A stretch of 64,000 nt of DNA from positions 64,001 through 128,000 of the IMG/VR virus record IMGVR_UViG_3300005056_000001; one strand, written 5' to 3'. A program made the translations under genes and the position numbers. The notes beneath the pieces are model-generated. The model searched no databases. It was not told the DNA's origin and saw only the letters and a list, made by a program, of their open reading frames with translations. The stretch comes from a virus. Of this stretch, positions 16,437-25,600 are shown piece by piece (within the stretch, counting starts at the first letter, position 1; each line of letters opens with the position of its first letter).

Positions 16437-16910
16437 TTATTTTTTTGGTATTAAATATCCTGTATAGTGTCCACAGTAGTTTTCGTTGGGACAAGGAGAA
16501 ATATTCGATGAGCACCTATTGCAATAACCATTTTCTTTGGCATTCCCATAGGTTCCGACCTCCCAATCAATCTTTTCCTTGGGGTCACGGATTTCGGCAA
16601 AGTCGTCCTCGTCTAACAGGTCGATTCTAATCTCTTCCTGTAAATTGAAAGGATTGCGAAATTTTAAACTGACATAAACAGACAGCACACCATCGAAAAA
16701 TCCACGGTTGGGACAGATGACACATTTTGTGATAGTCACCCACATCTGACCAATATGCCTTGTGTTGGATAGTAGGTTCTTTTTGAGGGCGAATTTATAT
16801 TCCTTGTTTTTGCCCTTGGATTGTTGCACCCAAACCGCCAACTCAAAACCGCTCAATGAATCTGCTGCATGTTCCAACACAGGCTTCTTTACTATTTTAA
16901 TTTTGTCCAT
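16437..16910 (-). CDS. Unknown protein with cysteine pairs
   Basis: 157 residues. One CVICP pair near residue 63 and a C-terminal CNRCSSNISPCPNENYCGHY cluster (about 130-150) suggest zinc binding. The N-terminus (MDKIKIVKKPVLEHAADSLSG) is not distinctive. It is the first gene of the leftward operon, behind the promoter at 16938-16968. Confidence 0.75.
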   Translation of the reverse strand: MDKIKIVKKPVLEHAADSLSGFELAVWVQQSKGKNKEYKFALKKNLLSNTRHIGQMWVTITKCVICPNRGFFDGVLSVYVSLKFRNPFNLQEEIRIDLLDEDDFAEIRDPKEKIDWEVGTYGNAKENGYCNRCSSNISPCPNENYCGHYTGYLIPKK

Positions 16911-16937
16911 AATATTTTTGGTGTTGTTTAATACTTA

Positions 16938-16968
16938 CAATACTACGACCAATAAAATTAAAAAACAA
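16938..16968 (-). promoter_or_regulatory. Promoter TTG-N20-TAGTATTG
   Basis: On the minus strand TTG (16968-16966), 20 bases, then TAGTATTG (16945-16938), 28 bp before the ATG at 16910. Fits the Bacteroidota -33/-7 pattern. Confidence 0.55.
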
Positions 16969-16972
16969 CAAA

Positions 16973-17002
16973 AACCGTTATTTTAACATTATTTTAACGG
17001 TT
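16973..17002. promoter_or_regulatory. Inverted repeat between divergent genes
   Basis: AACCGTTA (16973-16980) and TAACGGTT (16995-17002) form a perfect 8-bp inverted repeat around an A/T spacer containing TTTTAAC twice. Its position between the divergent genes at 16910 and 17020 suits a shared operator; no binding protein is implied by the sequence itself. Confidence 0.4.
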
Positions 17003-17019
17003 GTAAAAGTAAAAGAAAC

Positions 17020-17412
17020 ATGAAAAGAATACTAAACGTAAACAAAGAGGGTCGTTCCCTCACTAGGTTCGAGACTGAACGCCTATGCTTTTTGTTAAGA
17101 TGCAAACACGAACATTTGGATATCATCGGCGGAAGCACGGTATTGGAGGGAGTATTAACACCGTTTAGTGTTGTGAATGGTGATACACGTACCACCTTTG
17201 GTTCACTGACAAGAATTGCCAATAATTATGATGTAATAATCACAATAGGATTTTCAAAACATTTGGTCGATGGTTTGTTGGACATTGTCGAGGACACCCT
17301 GTTGTTGCATCCCAACTATGAAATGAAACCAAAATCCATGTACGAGTATGGCAAACAGTTGTCATTCACGGGGTGGCAGAGATGGAAAAAATATACCCTT
17401 GTGGATTTATAG
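17020..17412 (+). CDS. Unknown protein, 130 aa
   Basis: Starts MKRILNVNKEGRSLTRFETERLC. Mixed alpha/beta and not recognised. It is divergent from the leftward operon and followed 36 bp later by another small gene whose first residues (MKRVLKKRL) look alike. Confidence 0.7.
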   Translation: MKRILNVNKEGRSLTRFETERLCFLLRCKHEHLDIIGGSTVLEGVLTPFSVVNGDTRTTFGSLTRIANNYDVIITIGFSKHLVDGLLDIVEDTLLLHPNYEMKPKSMYEYGKQLSFTGWQRWKKYTLVDL

Positions 17413-17448
17413 TACATATGTCATTACAAAAACAAACCGAAAAACCAA

Positions 17449-17745
17449 ATGAAACGAGTATTAAAAAAAAGATTAGACGAGGCTTCTGTGGTAGATTTTA
17501 ACGAATTGGATCCAAAAATTCAACAACAAGTATTTAATGTTTCGAAAATATTAAAGGCTGATGTCGATGTTATTTTTGATGGTCTACATGGTGTTATTGC
17601 TATATATTCCTACTCACAAGCAACAAGAGGGATGGCATATACGTTCATGCCTGACATACTAGAAAAGTTGTTACAACAAAACATTCGTTGGGTTAATAGC
17701 AACAGTGAAAAAGGTAATATTTCAGTCGCATTCAAGCATAGATAG
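17449..17745 (+). CDS. Unknown protein, 98 aa
   Basis: Starts MKRVLKKRLDEASVVDFNELD, helical with a central beta segment (VDVIFDGLHGVIAIYSYS). Not recognised. It ends before a strong bidirectional terminator shared with the convergent gene 17866-18618. Confidence 0.65.
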   Translation: MKRVLKKRLDEASVVDFNELDPKIQQQVFNVSKILKADVDVIFDGLHGVIAIYSYSQATRGMAYTFMPDILEKLLQQNIRWVNSNSEKGNISVAFKHR

Positions 17746-17791
17746 CACTATTAAGCAGCATGGATATTTTTACATACCACACATCCCTCAT

Positions 17792-17845
17792 TGTACGACA
17801 AAAGTCGCATGTACGTTCCTAACATACATGCGACTTTATCGTACA
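17792..17845. terminator. Bidirectional terminator between convergent genes
   Basis: TGTACGACAAAAGTCGCATGTA pairs with TACATGCGACTTTATCGTACA (one internal mismatch) around a short loop. The 20-bp-plus stem has an A-run and a T-run on its arms. It separates convergent genes 17449-17745 and 17866-18618. Confidence 0.85.
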
Positions 17846-17865
17846 GATTATATTCCCCAATGTTT

Positions 17866-18618
17866 TTAGACAATCATCAGCTTTGGGTCTGTTATTGTTA
17901 GGGTGTATACGTACATCCCATATATGGTACTCAGTCTTATCTTGTTGGGGTCACTATCATCGTAGCCAAAATATAAACCCTTTATGTCGTCATTTTTTAC
18001 CTGAACAGCCACAGGATAGTTTTGTGCCACACCCGCCGAATAATTGCTTTCTGCATCCCTTGAATAGTCGTCTGTGTAATGTCCCTTTAGGTAGGAACTT
18101 ACCTGATTATTCATAAGCATATTAATAATATGATTACGATTTAGCTTGTCTGCCATTGGTCGGGTCTTTATAGGCTTGTAGTGTCCAAAAATATCAATCA
18201 CATCACTTGCCTTGTAGTCTGTGGCATAGACCCTAATTTCTCCAACATCCTGTGTTTGTTTGACTGCCTCATCAAAAAAGAACGTAAAGGTTGTCCAAAA
18301 ATCATTCTTGTCCCAAATCTTGGAATCGAAAAAATTATACCCCTCACTATCATTGTCGGAATATCTCCATGTAAACGCTACTTGCGGCGCAGACTTTCCA
18401 CGTTTGTTTGCGTGTGTCATTTCCTGCATTCTTACTTGCTGTGTAGAGTGATTGATTCTACAGACTCGATTTTGGTTAATCAAATAAATTGTGTTGCCCA
18501 AGGTTAAATATTTTCGGAAGTCGTTTCCTAGATACTCCAATTCCTCTGAATATACACCATCCCTCATTTTGTCGGCCAAGCCTTCGAATAATTGTCCTGT
18601 GCTATATGTTCTTCTCAT
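17866..18618 (-). CDS. LEIIDPK-family paralog 5 (divergent), unknown function
   Basis: 250 residues. The most distant member: it keeps a short N-terminal DGVYSEELEYL block, IDIFGHYKPIKTRPMADK followed by INMLMNNQVSSYL (compare GxYxPxxxRPKxW...RGLMNFQLQ), and ends MYVYTLTITDPKLMIV. It stands alone behind its own promoter, about 2.7 kb from the tandem cluster. Function unknown. Confidence 0.75.
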   Translation of the reverse strand: MRRTYSTGQLFEGLADKMRDGVYSEELEYLGNDFRKYLTLGNTIYLINQNRVCRINHSTQQVRMQEMTHANKRGKSAPQVAFTWRYSDNDSEGYNFFDSKIWDKNDFWTTFTFFFDEAVKQTQDVGEIRVYATDYKASDVIDIFGHYKPIKTRPMADKLNRNHIINMLMNNQVSSYLKGHYTDDYSRDAESNYSAGVAQNYPVAVQVKNDDIKGLYFGYDDSDPNKIRLSTIYGMYVYTLTITDPKLMIV

Positions 18619-18657
18619 TATATTGTGTTAATTTGGTTCATTGTATGTACATTTCGA

Positions 18658-18688
18658 AAAAGATACAACATTTATTATAAAAAACCAA
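18658..18688 (-). promoter_or_regulatory. Promoter TTG-N20-TATCTTTT
   Basis: On the minus strand TTG (18688-18686), 20 bases, TATCTTTT (18665-18658), 40 bp before the ATG at 18618. Good fit to the host-type consensus. Confidence 0.5.
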
Positions 18689-18740
18689 TTCTTTTTTGTA
18701 TGTTTGTGTGCATAATTTATACCACCAAAAAATATTTAAT

Positions 18741-19076
18741 ATGTGTGCAATGCAACTAAGGCCCGAAATCAAGGCAAATATAGACAACTACTTTGACAAT
18801 GTAACAGCAGAAGAGCTGTTGGAAAAGTCACTAAAACACGGATTTGATGTTGTTACGGTCGAGGATACCAAACAACAAGCCGAGGTTTTAATATCATCTG
18901 TGCGACATTTGCTCCAACAAGGAGTAAGAATGTATAATGTCGATCATGTCCTAGGCTTTGATGAAACCCTTGACAGCAAAGAACTGATAATGCTTTCTGA
19001 CAGAAACGACAAACAAACAATGACAAGCAAACTTGATGTCGATATATTGATAAAGATATTTTTGGATATTAGGTAA
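18741..19076 (+). CDS. Unknown protein, 111 aa
   Basis: Starts MCAMQLRPEIKANIDNYFDN at ATG 18741 after an A/T-rich leader. A frame extending upstream to 18696 is less likely. Helical and acidic, with no family recognised. First of a short plus-strand run leading to the DUF262 gene. Confidence 0.65.
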   Translation: MCAMQLRPEIKANIDNYFDNVTAEELLEKSLKHGFDVVTVEDTKQQAEVLISSVRHLLQQGVRMYNVDHVLGFDETLDSKELIMLSDRNDKQTMTSKLDVDILIKIFLDIR

Positions 19077-19138
19077 CACACAAGTAATACGAGTAATACA
19101 CGAAAACAACACACAAGTAATACAAGAAAATAACTACA

Positions 19139-19294
19139 ATGAATACAAGTAACACAACACCACACAACCCAAACAATATAGACTCGGAAGGGTCTGTAAG
19201 AGATGCAAATGATGCAAATGTTTTGTCGAATAAGCCCACCATAGACACCTTCCCAAATTGGGATTGGTTGGGACTCCTGAGACGTATTTTATAA
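19139..19294 (+). CDS. Short asparagine-rich ORF, 51 aa
   Basis: ATG 19139 opens MNTSNTTPHNPNNIDSEGSV..., with DANDAN in the middle and a hydrophobic WDWLGLLRRIL end, stopping 16 bp before the next ATG. The leader holds several AAGTAATAC-like short repeats. It has no recognisable family; the spacing and its aromatic, leucine-rich C-terminus favour a real peptide, possibly membrane-interacting. Confidence 0.45.
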   Translation: MNTSNTTPHNPNNIDSEGSVRDANDANVLSNKPTIDTFPNWDWLGLLRRIL

Positions 19295-19310
19295 AATAAA
19301 AATAAAAACC

Positions 19311-19670
19311 ATGAAAGAATACAAAAAAATCGCAACCGCCAACATGTCAAAAGTCTTTTTGTCCTATCGGGAACGATTAAAGAAGCAGGACGACAACAAG
19401 ACAAGAAGCAGTCTTACCGATGCCACCGACTCGGCAATTTTGCATAATGACATCAAGGAGTCACTTCGTGAAAGCCTGTCTATGTATTTTGAACAATACA
19501 TTGGTCAAGTAATGAGCACAGAAATAAAAGAAGACATGAAACTTTTCGTAAAAATGTTGCTTGATTTTATCCAAATGAAGAATTTAGAGCATAAGATTAA
19601 CGCAAGTATCAAAAAAGGAATCAAGGACGGTGATTTACTTTCGCCTCTTACCGATAATATATGGTGTTAA
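19311..19670 (+). CDS. Unknown helical protein, 119 aa
   Basis: Starts MKEYKKIATANMSKVFLSYRERL. Charged and helical throughout (SLSMYFEQYIGQVMSTEIKEDM), likely oligomeric or coiled. Not recognised. Confidence 0.65.
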   Translation: MKEYKKIATANMSKVFLSYRERLKKQDDNKTRSSLTDATDSAILHNDIKESLRESLSMYFEQYIGQVMSTEIKEDMKLFVKMLLDFIQMKNLEHKINASIKKGIKDGDLLSPLTDNIWC

Positions 19671-19763
19671 GGTTGTGTTAAATAATACAATCAAGAATGT
19701 GTTTCGGAAATATATTCGTAATATTGCATATTATCAAAACATAATAAAAGAACATCAATCATA

Positions 19764-20585
19764 ATGAAGAGCAAGAAAACACTAATAAAAGAATATATTG
19801 AACAGGATTATACAATAGGCGATCATGTCACTGTGCGTGGTTTAGACGTTAGCAATAAAGCGGCATGGGGACATTCTACGGATATCGTTGGTATTGGTTA
19901 TTGTGGCGTTTTTGTGCAACCATTTCCATACAAGGAGCCTATGTTTGTCAAGCTGTGCGACGTAATGAAAACAACCCGCCATATCGGCTATAACCCATTC
20001 CCCAAAAAACCTATTCGGGTTAGAAGCTTTGATATAGATATCGACATGCTGCTAAAGAGGTGTATGCCCGACACCACGAGCGAATATTTCACGGAAAAAA
20101 CAAATATGCCGATTCGTGTATGTAACCATGACCCTATTGTTATCGACAAGGATGGCAAGATCGTGACCTACCAAAGAGAGCTTTGTTGGAAACCATGGCA
20201 AAAAAAGGGTCTGATTGATTCTGTTTATGACGGAATGGATATCGGACTGTTTACTGTACGAAAACGTTTTTTCGATGAGCTCGATGTTCTTGCAAAAAGA
20301 GGTGTGGATGTTCTTGCGTTTAGCGATGTCGTGGACGGGAAGCAGCGTCTTAACACCCTCAAAGAATTTGTGGACGGGAAATTTAAGGACAATAACGGCA
20401 TGTATTACCATCAAATGTCCGACAATTCACAACACAAATTTATGAGCTGTATGAATTTTACATATGCAGAATTACCCGAAAATTCATTGGACAAGGATGT
20501 TATCGAACAGTTCCTTAAGGTCAACAACACGGGCGTTCCTGTGTCAAAGAAGCACATAAATTATGTCAAGGAAATAAATATATAG
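19764..20585 (+). CDS. DUF262 (ParB/Srx-like) protein
   Basis: 273 residues. Residues 130-200 carry the DUF262 hallmarks: YQREL at 136-140, then a W..KxLIDS-type helix, and DGKQR at 191-195 followed by LNTLKEFVDGKF. DUF262 proteins are ParB/sulfiredoxin-superfamily NTP-binding or nuclease-like proteins, often in defence systems. This one lacks the C-terminal HNH (DUF1524) domain and instead has an N-terminal beta-rich 120-residue part (TIGDHVTVRGLDV, GYCGVFVQPF). The start of the next gene lies 1 bp after its stop. A second DUF262 gene is at 43822-44367. Confidence 0.8.
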   Translation: MKSKKTLIKEYIEQDYTIGDHVTVRGLDVSNKAAWGHSTDIVGIGYCGVFVQPFPYKEPMFVKLCDVMKTTRHIGYNPFPKKPIRVRSFDIDIDMLLKRCMPDTTSEYFTEKTNMPIRVCNHDPIVIDKDGKIVTYQRELCWKPWQKKGLIDSVYDGMDIGLFTVRKRFFDELDVLAKRGVDVLAFSDVVDGKQRLNTLKEFVDGKFKDNNGMYYHQMSDNSQHKFMSCMNFTYAELPENSLDKDVIEQFLKVNNTGVPVSKKHINYVKEINI

Positions 20586-20586
20586 G

Positions 20587-20895
20587 ATGCACCAAGAAAT
20601 ACAGGGTTCGCATAAACTAACAAAACACCAACTAGATGTCCTTGGATGTCTAGTTGGTGTTTTTGATTGTCCAAAAATAGGATACAACACGAAATACGCC
20701 TTTAGTGATGACGACGAACTCCTGATATATCGCCAAAGTCACAACGGCTTGGTTAATATCATAATACACGAGGAGGACAGCTTTGCACTGTCATATATAG
20801 ACAATCATTACAAAAGAAATGACGAGTTCCTGTTTTACGAAAAACAAGACGGTGTTTGCTATGACTTGGTTGTTTATCGGTTTTTAAACTATTGA
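20587..20895 (+). CDS. Unknown protein, 102 aa, with terminator-like hairpin in its 5' end
   Basis: Starts MHQEIQGSHKLTKHQLDVLG, one base after the DUF262 stop, and ends acidic/aromatic (DGVCYDLVVYRFLNY). Not recognised. Codons 13-26 also encode a perfect 15-bp stem and T-run (20622-20664), so the transcript may attenuate inside the coding region. No other in-frame Met follows, so the start is either here or not ATG. Confidence 0.6.
   Translation: MHQEIQGSHKLTKHQLDVLGCLVGVFDCPKIGYNTKYAFSDDDELLIYRQSHNGLVNIIIHEEDSFALSYIDNHYKRNDEFLFYEKQDGVCYDLVVYRFLNY
20622..20664 (+). terminator. Perfect terminator-like hairpin inside a coding start
   Basis: AAAACACCAACTAGA (20622-20636) pairs with TCTAGTTGGTGTTTT (20649-20663) around 12 bases, and the right arm ends in five T. 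It has the full shape of an intrinsic terminator for the DUF262 gene, yet lies within the frame of the 102-residue ORF. Confidence 0.7.
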
Positions 20896-20908
20896 GACGT
20901 GGGGCAAC

Positions 20909-21286
20909 CTACCCAATCAGGACATCAATTTCTTTTTTAATATAACTGTCCCAATTGCCGCATTGTTCACACACAGACTCGTCCCTTTCCGACACCAACC
21001 CGATTTTTCCAAACAAATCCTTTAGCAATTCCTCTATAATATGCCTGTCCTCAATGGCATATTTTTTGATATTTAAAACCATTTGTGTCGTGTCTAAAAC
21101 AGGACAGTCATCTTCTAGCTGTTGATAATCAAAAACAATCTCCCATACCTCCTTTGTGTGACAAGGATATTTTTCGAGTATGGCACAGATAATCGAAATA
21201 CATTTTTCGCTTGGTAAAACATCAAAATCTCTGCCGTCTATTCTTAAAACTTTGCTCATGCAGAAGTCTCCTATTTCGACTATCAT
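20909..21286 (-). CDS. Unknown protein, 125 aa
   Basis: From ATG 21286 (MIVEIGDFCMSKVLRIDGRDF), chosen because it overlaps the upstream TGA as ATGA. A CEQCGNW motif near the C-terminus is a possible half metal site. Otherwise helical, not recognised. Converges with the gene at 20587-20895. Confidence 0.7.
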   Translation of the reverse strand: MIVEIGDFCMSKVLRIDGRDFDVLPSEKCISIICAILEKYPCHTKEVWEIVFDYQQLEDDCPVLDTTQMVLNIKKYAIEDRHIIEELLKDLFGKIGLVSERDESVCEQCGNWDSYIKKEIDVLIG

Positions 21287-21591
21287 ACCTTCTCCTTTTC
21301 CTTTTCCATTGTTACATAACAACCATTCTTTCCGTATCCCGAACCACTGATCATGTATCTGTCCTCAGACCAAACAATCCAAAATACATAATCCATCTCC
21401 CATCCATTGATGTCTTTTTCGTCAATGTCTATGGCACCAAGACTCGTGACATATTCGATCACCTGAGAAGGTGTCACATAGGGTATTGTTATTTCTGTAC
21501 AAGTCCCCTGAAAAAGGTCTAGTATAAGGTGCCACATGTTTTGGTCAATCTCTTCTTGTATGAGCAATCTTCTTTCTTTTGTTATAATCAT
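21283..21591 (-). CDS. Unknown protein, 102 aa
   Basis: From ATG 21591 (MIITKERRLLIQEEIDQNMWH). Alpha/beta with a Trp-rich middle (GWEMDYVFWIVWSEDRYM) and a lysine/glutamate-rich end. Coupled to the downstream gene by ATGA. Not recognised. Confidence 0.65.
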   Translation of the reverse strand: MIITKERRLLIQEEIDQNMWHLILDLFQGTCTEITIPYVTPSQVIEYVTSLGAIDIDEKDINGWEMDYVFWIVWSEDRYMISGSGYGKNGCYVTMEKEKEKV

Positions 21592-21610
21592 GTTGTTTGT
21601 TTTTAAAATC

Positions 21611-21642
21611 AAGAGGACGACATGTTGTTGTGCCATCCTCTT
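21611..21642 (-). terminator. Intrinsic terminator
   Basis: On the minus strand AAGAGGATGGCA pairs with TGTCGTCCTCTT (two G-U pairs) around an 8-base loop, then GATTTT. Lies after the stop of 21658-21903. Confidence 0.7.
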
Positions 21643-21657
21643 TGTTAATGTTTCTGT

Positions 21658-21903
21658 TTATAGCCAACCAAAAAACGAGGCAGCAACCTCGCCTATGTGC
21701 TCGAGTCCCAAATCTTCATCCATATCCTCTGTATAAAAGGCTCCGATTTTATTGTCCAATGTATCATATCTGTCGGCCTTGGCCTTGTATTTTTGGGCCT
21801 TGGCTTCGAGGTCGTCGAAGCGTGTGTTTAGTGTGTCGTTGATCTCCTCGTAAGACATTTTCTTTAGGGTCTCAATCTCGATTTGTTTTTTAATGTTTTG
21901 CAT
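21658..21903 (-). CDS. Small coiled-coil protein, 81 aa
   Basis: Residues 1-50 are a charged helix with heptad-like spacing (LEAKAQKYKAKADRYDTLDNKI), followed by an acidic segment (YTEDMDEDLG) and a hydrophobic end (ASFFGWL). It overlaps the end of the methyltransferase gene by 14 bp. Function unknown. Confidence 0.7.
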   Translation of the reverse strand: MQNIKKQIEIETLKKMSYEEINDTLNTRFDDLEAKAQKYKAKADRYDTLDNKIGAFYTEDMDEDLGLEHIGEVAASFFGWL

Positions 21904-22681
21904 TGTTTGGTTTTTTATTGAACAAGAATAGTCGCTTGTTCATTGTTTCGAAATGTTGCTCATCCTTTTCTATTAGCAGGAACTCTCTATTTGTGTTCAA
22001 ACATGCCATACCAACAGTTCCACTACCCGCAACATTATCCAATACGATTTCTCCTTCTTTGGTATATGTGTTTATTAGATATTCGCATAACTCCAAAGGT
22101 TTTTGTGTGGGATGTAACTGACCAACATTGTGTTGTGAGTATTCTAGTATTTGTCTTGGGTAATTTGTATACTCGATTCTACGTTCTAGTTTATGACTTT
22201 CCCTTGTTGAATTAACCCCCTTTCCGTCACCATACAGCTTTGGACGCTTCCATGTTTTATTTACTTCAACTAGGTCTTGTGGGTAATACGGCATATTGTT
22301 CTTGCTACCATTGGCAGTTTTCCCGCTGCTAAACACGGCTATTTCCTCTATATCCTTTAGGGGTTTTAATTTTGCATTGACAAACCCCGATGGTCTTGAC
22401 TTTTTCCAATACCACATATATTTAAATTCGTCTATATTGCTACCGACCAATAATGATGTAAATGGTTGTTGGCAAAACAGAACGATAGGCCCGTTTGGCT
22501 TGATTATTCGTTGATACTGCTCCCATAACGGAACAAATGGGAGGATAGTATCCCATTTGCATGCTGTTGTTCCGTATGGCAAGTCTGCAAATATCATGTC
22601 AATACTCTGACTTTTAATGTTTTTCATCAATTCAAGCGAGTCGCCTAGCCATGCCTCGCTTGATCCGTATTTCTTAATCAT
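21890..22681 (-). CDS. DNA methyltransferase, beta class (N6-adenine/N4-cytosine)
   Basis: 263 residues. The catalytic motif DLPYG (33-37, a DPPY variant) lies near the N-terminus, and the AdoMet-binding DNVAGSGT (215-222) near the C-terminus, preceded by HPTQKP (190-195). This catalytic-before-FxGxG order defines the beta class of amino-methyltransferases (CcrM/HinfI-like). There is no restriction endonuclease next to it, so it is an orphan, most likely protecting or regulating the element's own DNA. The recognition site cannot be read from the sequence. It is followed by the small coiled-coil gene and preceded by the SbcCD fusion. Confidence 0.93.
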   Translation of the reverse strand: MIKKYGSSEAWLGDSLELMKNIKSQSIDMIFADLPYGTTACKWDTILPFVPLWEQYQRIIKPNGPIVLFCQQPFTSLLVGSNIDEFKYMWYWKKSRPSGFVNAKLKPLKDIEEIAVFSSGKTANGSKNNMPYYPQDLVEVNKTWKRPKLYGDGKGVNSTRESHKLERRIEYTNYPRQILEYSQHNVGQLHPTQKPLELCEYLINTYTKEGEIVLDNVAGSGTVGMACLNTNREFLLIEKDEQHFETMNKRLFLFNKKPNNAKH

Positions 22682-22699
22682 AATTTATTGTTTTCTATT

Positions 22700-25600
22700 T
22701 TAAATATGATAGCCCCCAAAATCACCCATCAAAAACTCGATCGAATTGTCTCCAATATCCGTGAGAACATGGTCAACCACAATGAGATTTTTCCTTTGTG
22801 AAATAGAAAGTAATAATTTTTTGTATAACTCCCTGAAGTCAACGGCATGTTTGTTCTTTAGGTCTTCGCCCGAACTTAGTTGTCCTGATAACTCGTCAAT
22901 AAAACGAAGGTTTATGTTCCATTCGTCGTTTAGTGAGTCGATAACTTCCATTAATGACAGTGCCCCCATGTTTATCTCCATCCCGCTAATGTGGTCAATC
23001 GGAAGTTCTTTGACCTGACCATTTCTTTTGTCTACCTTTACCAATTCTCCGTTGGCAAATCTGAGCGCAAACGGGAACATTTCAAGCATGTCTGCCATTC
23101 GCTTGTTTATGATATTGGCAATGTTGTTAAACACATATAGTGGCAATCCGTTGCCCGAAACAATTTTCTTGAATAGATTCATTGTCTTTTTGCCAATCGA
23201 ACGGGCATCAAGCTGTTTAATGAAATTCTTGCACCTTCCAAGTTCGTTCTCGTTCTCGGTTATTTTGACTTCCAACAACTCGTTGTTGTGGACAAGGTTT
23301 GTTATCTGTTCCTCGCCGTCTTTGATTTTGGTTTCCAACACATTGCAAGTTTCTTTTACCTCTTTAATCTTGTCCTCGAGACGCTTGTTAAAATTGTAAC
23401 TGTGTGTAACCGTCTCGAATTCTTTGGCAGACTCCTTGATTTCCACAAGAACCTCTGTTTTTCTGTTCTCTAGGAGCGTCTTTTGGTCTCCACGACTCAA
23501 CCAAAGGTTGGACAGCTTTTCTTGCTCTGTCAGCAACTTTTGGGCCTTTGTTAGTCCGTCCTCGGTGGTCAAAAGTTCTTCTTCGTATTTGGCGATTAAA
23601 TTTTCGTGATCAACAACACTTTCACTGACCCTTTTGTATTCGGAAGAGATTTTTTGTATAGACACATCGTTTGTTCGGGCCTTGTTGATCATATCCTTTA
23701 GATTGATTTTTTCTAGCTCGGTCTCGACTGTTTTTTTGTTTAGTTTCAGTTGGTTTATTTCGTCTGTGTGGACGACCAACAAAAACTTGTCTAGTACAGC
23801 CTGTCTTCTGTTTATTTCCTGAGTCAATTCCTTGGATTGATTTCTTAGTTCGATAATCTTGTCCGATGTTATGATCCCTAGTATTGCCTCAATTTTGTCG
23901 AATTGCTTTGATTTGACAATGTCCTTCAGAACCGTGATTGTATTTTTAGTCTCGGTCTTTTTGGTGTCATGAACAACAAGAACATAATCATTTACCAAGG
24001 ATGATTTTGTGTCCATGTCTGCCTTGAGTCGAACGATGTGTTCTTCAATTTTTAGCAGCTCGGTTGTTTCGATACCATGCGGATCCCCACAATTTTTACA
24101 CAACTCGTTTTTGTACATCTCGACCTTCGAAGTCTCTGACGCAATTAGTTTTTCGACATCATCCAATTCTCGGTTGTGGGTATCCAATCCTTTTTGGCTC
24201 GAAGATTCCTCTTTCTCCAATTTAGAATAATACTCGTTCAGCTCCTCCAACTTGTCAAGCTGCATTCTTGATGCTGTTTGATACATTTCGGATTGTATCA
24301 AAGACTTGTTCTGAGTAGAATTATTTAGGTACGTTTCGTATTCACGCTCTAATATACTCAGGGATTTGACTGATTCTTCTTGTTCACTTTCCAATACATG
24401 AATTGATTTTTCAATCTCGACAATCTTTTTTGACTGACCAACATATATAACATTATAGGACTCGGTTTCTTCCTCGCTTATTTCACGTTTTCTGTCGGTT
24501 CCTTGTGTGTGCCAATATCCTTGCTTTTTAATGCTGTCACTATGTTTTGTTCTTGCAGACAACAGCCTTGTTTTTATGACAGGCAAACCCTCTACATACC
24601 CATCAACCTCTTCTGTGTACTTGTCAAACAGTTTTCTGTCGAACGAGTCCTGACCCTCATACATGTCAATTTTTCCGTTGATTGTGTCCAAGTCGTTGTT
24701 GAGCGATTCTAGTCTGCCCTGAAAAGAGAAATACTTTTGGGCAATCTCTTTGTTTATTTGTTGTTCTTGGTCTTCCAAGTACTCGTCGAATTCCTTGAGT
24801 TCTTCTGATAATGAATCAATCTCCGAAAATATCTCAAGATGTTTTTTGTTGTTGTCGGCTACCTGATCATTAATTGACAATATTTCGCTTGTACATGTGG
24901 CAATTTTCGATTCATAGAAAGTTTGTTTGCCTTCGGGATTCGGAAACTTTTCCATATACTTGTCCTGTACCACACTAAAGTTTTCGCCAAGTTTTTCAAT
25001 GGCACCAATCCCGACTCTCCTTAGTATTTCGGTCTGTAACTTGTCGGATGGTTGGTGCAGAAACAAGTCAAGCGATGCAATATTTTGATAAATATCCTTG
25101 ATTTCCGCAAACGGGAACAATTGGTCAAGATACTCCTGTGCATCTTCGTATGTTTCGACAGACCCGTTCTTGGTTATTGTAATGGTCTCGACAGGTTTTT
25201 TGCCTTCAAATGTGACCACACGATCCACCACATACGTATCCCCGTTCAGAACAGAGGTTGTACACACTCTCATTTGGTCGTCGTTGAGGTAATTGCGTAT
25301 TCTGTTTAGGTTGTATGCCTTTCTGTTGCTGCGTTCCTTGCCTGTTATTTTTCCGCTCTTACACCAAGACAGTGCCTTTATGACAGTGGACTTTCCTGCA
25401 CCATTAGTGCCCCTAATTGTTGTGAGTGGTTTGTTTAGCGGAACATTGGCCTCTCGGATACCCAAGAAATTATATATTTCTATATTCAGGAATGTAAGAC
25501 TTTTCTTTGGCTTGGTCAATAGTATTTCTTTGAATGACTCGGATACCAAGTCACGAAGAATTTCTTTTGCCTTGTCTTTGTCGTCTAACCCCCTTGATGT

